Positions 36,224 through 44,237 of a stretch of 64,000 nt of DNA are shown piece by piece. The DNA lies in NCBI RefSeq assembly GCF_025452195.1, contig NZ_CP104972.1, positions 926,470-990,469 on the forward strand, written 5' to 3'. The notes beneath the pieces were generated by a model. The model was not told the origin of the DNA and did no database searches. It saw only the letters and a program-made list of their open reading frames with translations. This stretch comes from Phyllobacterium zundukense. GTDB lineage: Bacteria > Pseudomonadota > Alphaproteobacteria > Rhizobiales > Rhizobiaceae. Each line of letters begins with the position of its first letter. Position 1 is the stretch's first letter. Both the position numbers and the translations under genes were made by a program.

Positions 36224-37162
36224 ATGAAGCATGTCCCCTATATTGGTTCTGGCCCATACTGCTACGCAAATTCGTTCGCGATGATGTTTGGCGGGGATGC
36301 GCCGTCAACGGCGGCCATCGAGTTCGCGACCAGTAGTCCCTTTGGAATGCAGCTCGTGGGCGGTGCGATGCCATTCTTCGATCCCTATGGATGGACGCCC
36401 GAAGCCGGTTTCAATGACGCTCTCGACGCTATGGGTTGGACTTCATTGGTCACCAAGGCCGGCAGTGCGAAGGATGCGCTTGCCCGGCTCAAATCGGCGC
36501 TCTCCAATGGCCCGGTCTGGGCCGGCCCTGTGGAGATGGGCCATCTTCGGCACCAGCCTGGCAAGGATGGGCCTATAGGAGCCGACCACTATGTCGTTGT
36601 GCTTGCCGTTGATGGCGAACGGGTGCAGATGCACGACCCGCAAGGCTATCCCTTTGCGTCCCTGCCGCTTGATGATTTCATTACCGCGTGGCGCGCGGAA
36701 ACTATCGACTATGGCGAACCCTACACGATGCGGACGGATTTTCGTCGCGTTCGCCAGGTTGGGGAGGATGATATAATCCGGGCCTCGCTGCCCGCAGCGA
36801 TCCGGTGGCTATCGATGAAGCACGCGCAGCGTTTGCCACAGGGCACCGTTGGCAATGAAGAAGCAGCCGAGCTTCTGGCAAGCATTGTCGAGGACGGTTG
36901 CAGCGACGATCTACGCGGACACCTGATCCACTTTGCTGTTCGCGTAGGCGCGAGACGGCTTGCCGATGCGGCGACATGCCTTGCGCGGGTCGGCCAAGCC
37001 GACGCGGCCGCAATAGCCTCTTACCAAGCCGTGTTGATTGGCTCATTACAATATCCGTTGACGGTCGCACGTGATGCAGAGGCGGCCGCCATCTTGAGAC
37101 AGCTGGCTCCGACATATCCCCGGCTCCTATCCTTGCTTCAAGGCATGTCGCACAAGTCCTGA
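36224..37162 (+). CDS. BtrH-N/C39-peptidase-like protein
   Basis: 312 aa with GGAGG 7 bases upstream. The N-terminal MKHVPYIGSGPYCYANSFAM has a Cys in the position used by papain-like BtrH-N and C39 domains. A later DHYVVVLAVDGERVQMHDPQ supplies the His and Asp of a papain-like triad. This suggests acyl transfer, peptidase or glutaminase-type chemistry. The C-terminal 110 residues are helical and of unknown role. The last codons TCG CAC AAG TCC TGA (Ser-His-Lys-Ser-stop) form the left half of a res-like site, so the C-terminus is supplied by the junction. Confidence 0.75.
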   Translation: MKHVPYIGSGPYCYANSFAMMFGGDAPSTAAIEFATSSPFGMQLVGGAMPFFDPYGWTPEAGFNDALDAMGWTSLVTKAGSAKDALARLKSALSNGPVWAGPVEMGHLRHQPGKDGPIGADHYVVVLAVDGERVQMHDPQGYPFASLPLDDFITAWRAETIDYGEPYTMRTDFRRVRQVGEDDIIRASLPAAIRWLSMKHAQRLPQGTVGNEEAAELLASIVEDGCSDDLRGHLIHFAVRVGARRLADAATCLARVGQADAAAIASYQAVLIGSLQYPLTVARDAEAAAILRQLAPTYPRLLSLLQGMSHKS

Positions 37163-37172
37163 CTTTTGCGAC
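37147..37172 (+). repeat. Res-like junction site overlapping the C39-like gene end
   Basis: GTCGCACAAGTCC then TGACTTTTGCGAC, 26 bp. It is the best match to the proposed crossover-site consensus outside the resolvase region. It contains the gene's stop TGA (37160-37162). Confidence 0.7.
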
Positions 37173-37217
37173 GCTACCAAAATTAGGCTATCGTATCGAG
37201 CATAGAAGGCGGCCACA

Positions 37218-37577
37218 ATGATCAAAATCGGCTCGGTCGTGATCCATTGCTACGAATTTAAGCGCATGGTCGAGTTCTGGCAGGAAGCCTTGCATTACGT
37301 GCCGCGTGCGCCTGCCAGCGGGGGCTGGGTTGTGCTTTATGACCCTCAAGGCCACGGCCCGAATATTTCATTTCAGGCCCGTGACCGAAGCGGCTGGCCG
37401 AGAAGCTGGCTGCATTTGGACCTTTATACCGATCGTCAGCAGGAGAAAGTCCATCGTTTGCGGACCATCGGAGCGAAGCAATACCCGTGGCGCTATCCGG
37501 AGAATGCTGACTATGTGGTTTTGCAAGACCCGGACGGCAATCTTTTCTGTGTCGTGCAAAAGTCACGGAACTCCTGA
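37218..37577 (+). CDS. VOC-family (glyoxalase/bleomycin-resistance-like) protein
   Basis: 119 aa, one VOC domain with two beta-alpha-beta-beta-beta units: IKIGSVVIHCYEFKRMVEFW at the start, SWLHLDLYTD (metal-position His) and VVLQDPDGNLFCVVQK (Glu replaced by Cys region). The family includes metal-dependent lyases, dioxygenases and antibiotic-binding proteins. This member's ligand is unknown. AGAAGG lies before the ATG. The gene is bounded by res-like sites on both sides, and its last codons (AAC TCC TGA) belong to the right-hand site. Confidence 0.83.
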   Translation: MIKIGSVVIHCYEFKRMVEFWQEALHYVPRAPASGGWVVLYDPQGHGPNISFQARDRSGWPRSWLHLDLYTDRQQEKVHRLRTIGAKQYPWRYPENADYVVLQDPDGNLFCVVQKSRNS

Positions 37578-37587
37578 CTTTTGCGAC
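37551..37587 (+). repeat. Res-like junction site overlapping the VOC gene end
   Basis: The left half is GTCGTGCAAAAGTC and the right half CTCCTGACTTTTGCGAC. The segment TCCTGACTTTTGCGAC is identical to that at 37157-37172, although the two genes are unrelated. Confidence 0.65.
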
Positions 37588-37674
37588 ACTTCGGTCTGCT
37601 CTGAACGTGTTCGGGGCTTCTTGCACGCAAACCTGTCGGAAAGTTTGAATTCCCTGCGGATTTTTGCGGCGGCC

Positions 37675-37700
37675 AATCACCGGTTTGGCTGAAAGCAGCC
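37675..37700 (+). repeat. Repeat B copy
   Basis: AATCACCGGTTTGGCTGAAA followed by GCAGCC; a 12-bp GATTTTTGCGGC lies just upstream. Confidence 0.5.
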
Positions 37701-37801
37701 ACGGTGGAATCTTGAAACCATCGGGGCGCGGCGGTACACTTATAAGATGCTGCTGCGCGTGAGTTGCCTTACAGGTTGTACCAGCTAGACGGGAGAAAGA
37801 G

Positions 37802-38371
37802 TTGGAGAAGGAGGTCACCAGAAAACGCGTCGCGCTGTACACTTTCGGGATCTTCCGTGCTCCTGCTACCGATCCAAGAAACCAGGGCTTTCACGATAGG
37901 AACGATTTGAATTTCCTTGCAGCCGAAAGCAGTGAAGGGTTCATTGCTCGATCTGGATATGACGATGAACCCGGCCCTGAAAGTTGGGGCAAGCAGGTCT
38001 ACCCGCGGTTCTACGAAGAAAAAGGAGATGGTTGGTCTCCCTCCTCTCTTTCACTTTGGCGAGATCTCATTTCACCGATGGCCTTTTCATATTCTGGGAT
38101 ACATTCTGAAGCTCTCAAGCATGGCCGTAGCTGGTTCCGTAAACCAGAATGGCCTCCCTATGTGCTTTGGTGGGAAGAGGAGACGCACACTCCAACGTGG
38201 GCTGAAGCAATTCAGCGGCATGAATATCTACATGATCACGGTCCAACCGCCTGGGCATTCGATTTCAAACAGCCATATGATGTAAGCGGGCAGCGGACGG
38301 TCCTGAATCGAGAAGAGTTGAAGCAATATGTTGAAAGAAATCAAGCGCGGCAGGCTCTGCTAAGTCTTTAG
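37802..38371 (+). CDS. DUF3291-like protein
   Basis: 189 aa from a TTG at 37802 with GGGAGA upstream; no ATG is available near the beginning of the homology. It reads VALYTFGIFRAPATDPRNQG, FHDRNDLNFLAAESSEGFIA, then WRDLISPMAFSYSGIHSEAL and PPYVLWWEEETHTPTWAEAI. This is the pattern of DUF3291, a ferredoxin-like fold related to antibiotic-biosynthesis monooxygenases. The function is unknown. It sits alone between junction sites like the preceding genes. Confidence 0.75.
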   Translation: MEKEVTRKRVALYTFGIFRAPATDPRNQGFHDRNDLNFLAAESSEGFIARSGYDDEPGPESWGKQVYPRFYEEKGDGWSPSSLSLWRDLISPMAFSYSGIHSEALKHGRSWFRKPEWPPYVLWWEEETHTPTWAEAIQRHEYLHDHGPTAWAFDFKQPYDVSGQRTVLNREELKQYVERNQARQALLSL

Positions 38372-38401
38372 CCATTTAGCTGCCGCGGTAAAGCCCGAGA
38401 G

Positions 38402-38573
38402 ATGATGAGCAAAGGACGCGTCGATCCGCTGCTTCTAAATGCGTGGCTTTCGGCCCGATCGATTGCGCGTGGACTGCCATTGCCGGACCCCGAATATGGA
38501 GGCGTGGGGCATGCGTGTGGCCTATGTGTGGGACCCTTCCGGCGTGCTCTGGCACATAGCTTCAAGGGCATGA
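38402..38573 (+). pseudogene. Mosaic relic: GNAT N-terminal piece joined to VOC C-terminal piece
   Basis: DPLLLNAWLSARSIARGLPL is the start of a GNAT acetyltransferase (WLSARSxARGLP). From about 38480, in the adjacent frame, MEAWGMRVAYVWDPSGVLWH then IASRA and a stop read as the end of a VOC protein. Two different broken genes have been joined. Confidence 0.5.
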
Positions 38574-38781
38574 AGGCCGTTTTCCACACTGTTTGGACCA
38601 AGCAAGGCCCCGGGCCCCTCAATACTGCCTTCTCCGGCTCTTGCGACATCAAACTCAGGGAAATCTCGATACCCTGCCGGGTCCGGCACTGAACAGCGCA
38701 GGCCTACATTTCGCCAAAGAGTTTTCGGACGCTCTGATGGAGTTTTGCGACAGTGGAGCCGCAGTTTTTGACCATAGCCGG
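38574..38781. other. Intergenic region with junction site and repeat B
   Basis: It contains the site at 38719-38751 and an inverted repeat B at 38761-38788. No gene was found. Confidence 0.4.
38719..38751 (+). repeat. Res-like junction site (second class)
   Basis: GAGTTTTCGGACGCTCTG then ATGGAGTTTTGCGAC. It aligns with 63694-63726 (ACTTTTCAGACGGTCTG...GGATTTTTGCGAC) and 55088-55119. Confidence 0.55.
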
Positions 38782-39314
38782 TCATTTGGCTAGCCATTTG
38801 GCAATTGCCGTGGCAGCAGAATCCACTGAAAGGTGGCTTACGTCGAGATGAAGTAGGCGGTCACCGCCGCGATCGATCAAAGGCCGACCATCGCGATTGC
38901 CGTTGACCAACGTCACATCGCGAGGCTTCCGCATCGTATCTCGGCCGGAACTTTGAATTCGACGCACATTCTCGTCGGGCGAACAATTCAGAATTACGAC
39001 AGCCAGCGTGGATGGACGGCGGCGCGCTAGAGAGATTACCTCGTCCCAGTTTTCCTCCCCCAAGCCGAACCCTTCGAATACCAATTGGTGAGAATGACAG
39101 GCATCGTCGTAGGCAAGGTCAGGACACGTTGATAGGCAAGGTCTCGGGTAGCGCGGACTGTGTCGTAGAAATTGGGTGACCGAAACTCCGTCAAGGCAAA
39201 CGCAATGTTGTAGATCGAATGATTGTCGAGAAGCTTGCCCCCTATTTTATCAGCCAAGGCACGGCCAATCGTGAGTTTGCCGACGCCGGGATAGCTATTG
39301 ATATGAACGAGCAT
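38782..39314 (-). pseudogene. Small P-loop kinase (AAA-type), frameshifted
   Basis: MLVHINSYPGVGKLTIGRAL has a degenerate Walker A (GxxxxGKxT); DNHSIYNIAFALTE and TTMPVILTN follow. The fold continues in another frame as LVFEGFGLGEENWDEVISLA, then AVVILNCSPDENVRRI and GRDTMRKPRDV to the stop at 38782. The break is near 39078. The nearly 180-aa reconstructed protein resembles gluconokinase/shikimate-kinase-like P-loop proteins. The stop codon TGA lies inside the inverted repeat B (AAATGACCGG). Confidence 0.65.
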
Positions 39315-39604
39315 GGATTCCTCAAGACAGACAGAAGGCGCGTGAGACTATCGCAGTATGCGGTCGCTTTCCAGCCAACTGCGACCTTCGCTTGTCGCGC
39401 AATTCCTAAAACTCGCTATGTTGTAGGATTTGTCGGAGATCGTGTCGCGGGGTTGCCTATTCCTTCCAGAACCACTTCTTGCATTCGCGATGAACCTCGG
39501 CACAGTTTCGGCCAATGTCGCTTAGTCGATGAACCTCCAACTCGCTCAGATCGTTGCGTTGTGTGTGTCGAGCCGCCCAAAGCCCGATCAGCCTCAGAAT
39601 GTTT
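39315..39604. other. Intergenic region with a junction site
   Basis: It holds the site at 39394-39419. No gene was found. Confidence 0.4.
39394..39419 (+). repeat. Res-like junction site left of the nitroreductase module
   Basis: GTCGCGCAATTCCTAAAACTCGC; its left half matches the site at 41185-41210 (GTCGCACAATTCCTGAAACT). The pair bounds the nitroreductase/LysR genes as direct repeats. Confidence 0.6.
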
Positions 39605-40195
39605 TCAATCCACATGGTTCGGCCAGCGGCCGGTATGGACGAAGGCGCTCGCCGGATTTCTGCTGCGGGCCGCAAGTTCCTTCTCCTGCACGATTGCGGG
39701 CAAGCTGGATGCGTCACCGAGATAGCCGATAGCGAACGCCGTCATCGGCAGCAGGTCAGGTGGGATATCGAGGGCCATGCGCGCGTGGGCGGGGTCGAAT
39801 CCCGCCATCTGATGAATGTGGAGACCCAGGGCGCACGCCTGAAACGTCATGTGTCCAACCGCTTGGCCGAGATCGTAGCGGGCGTGGATATTTGGACTGC
39901 CATCCGGCTTTGTGGGGCGTTCGAGCGCCAACCCGAGAAGGGCGGCGTTGCGCGCCCATAGCGCATTCGACTCCTTGAGGCACTCGCAAAGTACCTCGAA
40001 ATCCGACGTTCCTCGCTCCGCGTAGATGAAGGCCCACGGTTGCAGGTTATTCGCGGATGGCGCCCAGCGTGCAGCCTCGAACATCGAGGCGATGGTGTCG
40101 CTGTAGAGCAACCGGGCACTAAAGGCGCGCGGGCTCCATCTGGAAGCCAGCATCGGATGGATCGGATGATCGGTTCTTGCGGTTTTGTACGGCAT
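39605..40195 (-). CDS. Nitroreductase-family FMN enzyme
   Basis: 196 aa from the ATG at 40195 (MPYKTARTDHPIHPMLASRW). FMN-binding features are the early RWSPRAFS segment, FEAARWAPSANNLQPWAF (flavin phosphate contacts) and the C-terminal GYLGD. Such enzymes reduce nitroaromatics, quinones or enones with NAD(P)H. The gene is divergent from a LysR regulator that starts 103 bp away, the standard arrangement for control of the reductase. The pair is enclosed by two similar res-like sites. Confidence 0.9.
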   Translation of the reverse strand: MPYKTARTDHPIHPMLASRWSPRAFSARLLYSDTIASMFEAARWAPSANNLQPWAFIYAERGTSDFEVLCECLKESNALWARNAALLGLALERPTKPDGSPNIHARYDLGQAVGHMTFQACALGLHIHQMAGFDPAHARMALDIPPDLLPMTAFAIGYLGDASSLPAIVQEKELAARSRNPASAFVHTGRWPNHVD

Positions 40196-40297
40196 GGCGG
40201 GCGGGTCTCCTGTTTCCGGACCCTTGCCACCCTTGCCATTCCAGCAACAGCGTGTAATTTTCGATATGGTGTGCAGAAAACTCACAGGAAAGCCCCT

Positions 40298-41200
40298 TTG
40301 CCTCGAAAATTGCCGTCCCTCAATGCCCTAAAGGCTTTCGAAGCGGCGGTGCGCCACGGCACGACAGTCGGCGCGGCCGCCGAGATCGGCGTCACGCATG
40401 GGGCGATCAGTCGCCAGATTCAGCAACTGGAAGACTGGATCGGGCGGCCATTGTTCAAGCGTGAAACTGGAAGGCTCGTTGTCACAGACGCCGGCGCAGC
40501 CTACGCCGAGATCGCTGGGCGGGCTTTGGACCTTCTCCATGATGGGACGCAAGCCTTACTGGATGTTAGCGACAACGTGGTGCGCGTCACCACCACGGCG
40601 TCTTTTGCATCGGAGTGGCTGATGTTGCGTTTGTCGGACTTCCAATCGCAGCATCCGCACATTGAAATCTGGGTGGAAGAAGGCAAGGAGATCGTCAATC
40701 CCCGGTCTGGCGGCTGCGATCTCGCCATTCGTATGGGCCTGGGGGATTGGCCGGGCGTGCATGTGGAGCTGCTTATGGGCGACAGGCTTTTTCCCGTCTG
40801 CGCGCCCGAGATCGCCGGACAGCTCGCACACCCTGGGAATCTCGGCAAATTTCTTCTCTTTCATGATGACGATCCGCACGCCCAATGGAGCCGGTGGCTG
40901 TCACAGGCCAGTATCGACATGACGCCTGCGATCGCGAAGCGGTTCGATCGGGGTCCCCGCTTTGCCAGCTCATCCATGCTGCTGCGGGCAGCCGCAGCGG
41001 GACAGGGCGTTGCTCTCGCTCGCGAGCGCCTGGCCGAAAGCTGGTTGGAGAGCGGAAAGCTCGTGCGCCCATTTCCAACGTCGGTGGAGCTCGAAAACGC
41101 CTACTGGCTTGTCACGCGGCACGGCATCGAGCCTCGCCGCCCGTTGCGCATCTTCATTGCCTGGCTAAGACAGCAGGCTGGAGCGTCGCACAATTCCTGA
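40298..41200 (+). CDS. LysR-family regulator (GcvA-like)
   Basis: 300 aa from a TTG at 40298 with AGGAAAG upstream; no ATG or GTG lies near the conserved start. The HTH is LNALKAFEAAVRHGTTVGAA, then AEIGVTHGAISRQIQQLEDW. The effector domain follows (VTTTASFASEWLMLRLSDFQ; GCDLAIRMGLGDWPGV), typical of the GcvA/AmpR group. It probably controls the divergent nitroreductase gene. The final codons TCG CAC AAT TCC TGA (Ser-His-Asn-Ser-stop) are part of a res-like site, matching the end of the unrelated C39-like protein. Confidence 0.9.
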   Translation: MPRKLPSLNALKAFEAAVRHGTTVGAAAEIGVTHGAISRQIQQLEDWIGRPLFKRETGRLVVTDAGAAYAEIAGRALDLLHDGTQALLDVSDNVVRVTTTASFASEWLMLRLSDFQSQHPHIEIWVEEGKEIVNPRSGGCDLAIRMGLGDWPGVHVELLMGDRLFPVCAPEIAGQLAHPGNLGKFLLFHDDDPHAQWSRWLSQASIDMTPAIAKRFDRGPRFASSSMLLRAAAAGQGVALARERLAESWLESGKLVRPFPTSVELENAYWLVTRHGIEPRRPLRIFIAWLRQQAGASHNS

Positions 41201-41262
41201 AACTTGTTACGTCACACGTTTTAGTCGCAGAATGTGTCGCAGATTTCGGGGATTTTTGCGAC
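41185..41262 (+). repeat. Pair of res-like junction sites
   Basis: Site one, 41185-41210: GTCGCACAATTCCTGAAACT then TGTTAC, with the LysR stop inside. Site two, 41236-41262: GTCGCAGATTTCGGGG then ATTTTTGCGAC, a 27-bp imperfect palindrome ending 3 bases before the PadR start. Confidence 0.65.
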
Positions 41263-41265
41263 GCT

Positions 41266-41586
41266 ATGCCCGAGAAAAGGCATTCGCTGAAAATGGAGCA
41301 CCACGATCTCCTCTCCGGCCTCGTGCGCCTGCATGTGCTCCACCACGCGGCCGAGCATGAGATTTACGGCCAGTGGATGATCGACGAGCTGGCGGGCCAC
41401 GGCTATCGCCTGTCTGCTGGCACACTTTATCCGCTGCTGCACAAAATGGCGCGTGACGGCTACCTCACCTCGCGGGAGGAACGCGACGGCCGCACGGCGC
41501 GCAAACTCTATTCCATCACTGACAAGGGGCGCGAAGGCCTTGCCATGGCCAAGGCGCGCATCCGTGAATTTACGGAGAGGCTATGA
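41266..41586 (+). CDS. PadR-family transcriptional regulator
   Basis: 106 aa. The winged helix reads LRLHVLHH-type start (LSGLVRLHVLHHAAEHEIYG), QWMIDELAGHGYRLSAGTLY, then PLLHKMARDGYLTSREERDG. The final YSITDKGREGLAMAK is the wing. The start at 41266 lies 3 bases after a res-like site and has no good ribosome site. The gene is followed within 4 bp by chrA on the same strand, so it probably represses chromate-transporter expression. PadR-ChrA pairing is common. Confidence 0.88.
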   Translation: MPEKRHSLKMEHHDLLSGLVRLHVLHHAAEHEIYGQWMIDELAGHGYRLSAGTLYPLLHKMARDGYLTSREERDGRTARKLYSITDKGREGLAMAKARIREFTERL

Positions 41587-41590
41587 AACG

Positions 41591-42811
41591 ATGACGGACA
41601 CGACGAGCCACGATGAAAGCCAAACCACCAGAGGCACGGCCGGCGAGGTGTTCACCGCCTTCCTCAAGCTTGGTCTCACCTCCTTTGGTGGGCCGATCGC
41701 GCATCTCGGCTATTTTCGTGACGAATTGGTGCTGCGGCGGAAATGGATCGACGACAAGGGCTATGCAGACCTCGTCGCCCTGTGTCAGTTCCTGCCCGGT
41801 CCAGCGTCGAGCCAAGTTGGTTTCGCCCTTGGGCTCTTGCGTGGTGGGCCGCTCGGGGCGCTTGCCGCCTGGACAGCCTTCACCCTGCCGTCGGCCATCC
41901 TGCTCATCCTCTTCGCTTTTGGTGCAGCGTCATTCGGCGGGCCAATCGGCGGCGGCATCATCACGGGCCTCAAGATCGTCGCCGTCGCCATCGTCGCCCA
42001 GGCGGTTTGGGGGATGGCACGGAACCTCTGCCCCGACCGCGAGCGGGCCACGATCGCGCTGGGTGCGGTACTGATCATCGTTTTCTTCGCGGGCGCGCTC
42101 GGACAGGTTGCGGCGATCGCCGCCGGCGCTTTGGCGGGTCTTGTCTTCTGTCGCAATCATCAGGCGGAAATCACACGGCACATCGAATTTCCCGTCTCGC
42201 GGACGTTCGGGGTAATCTCGCTCGTCGCCTTCTTCGCCCTGCTATTCGGACTGCCGATCATTACCTCGGCCATGTCTTCACAGGGGCTGAGTGTATTCGA
42301 CTCGTTCTTCCGCGCCGGCTCCTTGGTCTTCGGCGGCGGCCATGTCGTGCTGCCGCTTCTCGAAACGGAGGTCGTGCGAAGCGGCTGGGTTAGCCACGAC
42401 CAGTTTCTTGCCGGCTATGGCGCGGCGCAGGCTGTGCCAGGGCCGCTCTACACTTTCGCGGCCTATCTGGGAACCGTGTTGGGGCCAGAGCCCAACGGCC
42501 TCATCGGTGCGACCATTGCCCTCGCCGCTGTCTTCCTTCCGGGGTTTCTGATCCTGCTCGGCGTGATCCCCTTTTGGGATGGCTTCCGCACACGCGAAAG
42601 CGCGCAAGCGCTGATGCGTGGCGCGAACGCTGCGGTGGTCGGCATCCTCGGCGCGGCGCTCTACGATCCGGTCTTCACCAGCGCCATCGTCGGCCCTTAT
42701 CAGTTCGCCTTGGCGCTAACTTGCTTCGTTCTGCTGATGGCGTGGAAAACTCCACCATGGATCGTCGTGCTCGTTGCGGCGGGCTGTGGGGTGTTGATGA
42801 GCATGAGCTGA
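41591..42811 (+). CDS. chrA: Chromate transporter ChrA
   Basis: 406 aa, full-length two-domain CHR protein with about 10-12 hydrophobic helices. FLKLGLTSFGGPIAHLGYFR opens the first CHR domain, with the PGPASSQVGFALG motif. SLVFGGGHVVLPLLETEVVR and AAQAVPGPLYTFAAYLG mark the second. ChrA exports chromate from the cytoplasm driven by the proton gradient. The ATG is 4 bases after the padR stop, giving an operon. A res-like site starts 15 bp after the stop. Confidence 0.95.
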   Translation: MTDTTSHDESQTTRGTAGEVFTAFLKLGLTSFGGPIAHLGYFRDELVLRRKWIDDKGYADLVALCQFLPGPASSQVGFALGLLRGGPLGALAAWTAFTLPSAILLILFAFGAASFGGPIGGGIITGLKIVAVAIVAQAVWGMARNLCPDRERATIALGAVLIIVFFAGALGQVAAIAAGALAGLVFCRNHQAEITRHIEFPVSRTFGVISLVAFFALLFGLPIITSAMSSQGLSVFDSFFRAGSLVFGGGHVVLPLLETEVVRSGWVSHDQFLAGYGAAQAVPGPLYTFAAYLGTVLGPEPNGLIGATIALAAVFLPGFLILLGVIPFWDGFRTRESAQALMRGANAAVVGILGAALYDPVFTSAIVGPYQFALALTCFVLLMAWKTPPWIVVLVAAGCGVLMSMS

Positions 42812-42825
42812 CATCGAAGCGCGAT

Positions 42826-42937
42826 GTCGCGAAAATCCTAACTTTTGCGAGACATGGCGACTTGATTGTAAAAGCTCATCTTTTTCTGTTGCAAAAGTCT
42901 ATCGCAAAAGTATTATTGTGCGAACGAGTTTTGCGAC
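42826..42937 (+). other. Putative res site of the adjacent serine resolvase (subsites I-III)
   Basis: Subsite I, 42826-42853: GTCGCGAAAATCC-TAAC-TTTTGCGAGAC, a 28-bp imperfect palindrome. Subsite II-like: GTTGCAAAAGTCTATCGCAA (42889-42908). Subsite III-like: GTGCGAACGAGTTTTGCGAC (42918-42937). Three dimer sites just upstream of the recombinase ATG at 42947 match the organisation of Tn3-family res regions. Extended subsite I recurs at 61330. Confidence 0.7.
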
Positions 42938-42946
42938 GGATTTCAC

Positions 42947-43513
42947 ATGCTGTTAGGTTACGCCCGCGTTTCCACCGATGACCAAGATCTGACCCATCAG
43001 CGGGCAAGCCTCACTGCAGCAGGTTGTCAGAAAATCTATGCGGAGAAAATCTCCGGCGCGAAACGTGGGCGGCCGCAATTGGAGCGGCTTCTGGGTGAAT
43101 TGCGGGGTGATGATGTTGTGGTCGTAGCGCGACTTGATCGCTTGGCGCGATCGACGCGGGATCTTCTCGACATTGCAGAACGTCTGAACCGTTCTAACGC
43201 CGGTTTGAGATCCATCGCAGAACCGTGGGCCGATACGACGTCGCCGGCCGGCCGCATGGTGCTGACCGTATTCGCCGGCATTGCCGAATTTGAGCGTGCG
43301 CTGATCCACGATCGCACAAGCGCCGGTCGAGCAGCCGCGCGTCAGAACGGAGTCCGCTTTGGTCGGCCGCCTGCACTCAATGAAGATCAGATGATCTTGG
43401 GCGCTCGCTTGCTGGATGAAGGAAAAAAGCCGGGAGAAGTTGCCCGCGTCCTAAAAGTGCATCCGGCAACGATCTATCGCGTCTTACGCAGCTCGCTTGC
43501 CCGCCCCGAGTAG
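42947..43513 (+). CDS. Tn3-type serine resolvase
   Basis: 188 aa. The N-terminal catalytic domain begins MLLGYARVSTDDQDLTHQRA with nucleophile Ser9. DVVVVARLDRLARSTRDLLD carries the catalytic Arg/Asp cluster, and SPAGRMVLTVFAGIAEFERA is the family helix E region. The C-terminal HTH is KPGEVARVLKVHPATIYRVL. Small resolvases of this kind resolve cointegrates at res sites. No intact tnpA is present; only a Tn3 transposase relic at 49467-49613 was found. Its upstream region holds three palindromic subsites that recur across 35-64 kb, so it is the candidate enzyme for the junction sites. Confidence 0.93.
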   Translation: MLLGYARVSTDDQDLTHQRASLTAAGCQKIYAEKISGAKRGRPQLERLLGELRGDDVVVVARLDRLARSTRDLLDIAERLNRSNAGLRSIAEPWADTTSPAGRMVLTVFAGIAEFERALIHDRTSAGRAAARQNGVRFGRPPALNEDQMILGARLLDEGKKPGEVARVLKVHPATIYRVLRSSLARPE

Positions 43514-43526
43514 GAGAAAATGCACA

Positions 43527-44000
43527 ATGAGAAGCACCACAGGTAGTCGTTTGAGGAAAATTCGCCTGGATGCCGATTTGAGATTGGAAGCATTTGCAGC
43601 CGAACTCGAGATGTCACCAACTGCCTATACTAAATATGAATATGGGGATCACGAGATTCCCTCGCGCCTGCTCTTGGCACTATTTCACAAATTTGGCGTC
43701 GATCCGATTTGGCTACTCACCGGCACTCCAAGGATTGTGAAGAGTGACCGCACGTATAGCAATCGGGATGATTGGTTCCTAAGCGGTGATCTCACCGATG
43801 AGGATCATGTGAAAGCGATCATTGCCCAGTGTCAACGCGATGTGCTCGAGCATAATTTGGGTCCGGAACACCAGCTTTTCATTTCAACAATTATCGAAAC
43901 GCTCGATCGGCAGCAAATGGCTATCGCGACGCTTGAACGAGAACGGAATGACGCGCAGGGAAAACTTTACAATCGGTTGGTTGAAGGGTTGAAGGGTTGA
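43527..44000 (+). CDS. XRE-family HTH protein
   Basis: 157 aa from the ATG at 43527 (AGGAG upstream, overlapping the resolvase end region). The N-terminal helix-turn-helix reads RLRKIRLDADLRLEAFAAEL, then EMSPTAYTKYEYGDHEIPSR, with FHKFGVDPIWLLTG completing the domain. The C-terminal part is a coiled-coil-like helix (QQMAIATLERERNDAQGKL). It probably represses its own transcript and may control the resolvase, with which it forms a two-gene unit 13 bp apart. Its targets are unknown. Confidence 0.8.
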   Translation: MRSTTGSRLRKIRLDADLRLEAFAAELEMSPTAYTKYEYGDHEIPSRLLLALFHKFGVDPIWLLTGTPRIVKSDRTYSNRDDWFLSGDLTDEDHVKAIIAQCQRDVLEHNLGPEHQLFISTIIETLDRQQMAIATLERERNDAQGKLYNRLVEGLKG

Positions 44001-44045
44001 AGGTCGGGAAGGAAATTCGATTTCTCATTGGTCAACGATGATTCC

Positions 44046-44226
44046 TGTCCGAATAGGATGTACGAAATTTGACCGTTGTTCAAAAGCCTGTCGAGCTAAT
44101 TTATGGACAGGCTTTGCCTGCCCGTCCAAAAACGAGCGATTCCGTACAGGCCCAAAACAGCCTGTCCACAAATTACCTTGACAGCTTTATGAACAGGGTT
44201 GATATTTCGGACAGCCTATTCGGACA
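44046..44226. other. Putative recombination region of the second serine recombinase
   Basis: TGTCCGAATAGG-ATGTACGAAAT (44046-44068) and its inverted copy (44204-44226, reverse reading TGTCCGAATAGG-CTGTCCGAAAT) match in 21 of 23 positions. Between them several GGACAGGC/GCCTGTCC elements repeat. The region ends 11 bp before the recombinase ATG, so it is likely its res or inversion site. It is unrelated to the TTTTGCGAC sites. Confidence 0.6.
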
Positions 44227-44237
44227 AAATTGAACTG

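Noticed and set aside
40885..41265. PadR frame extended upstream for 127 codons
   Set aside because: It overlaps LysR in another frame and crosses two junction sites; the PadR domain begins at 41266.
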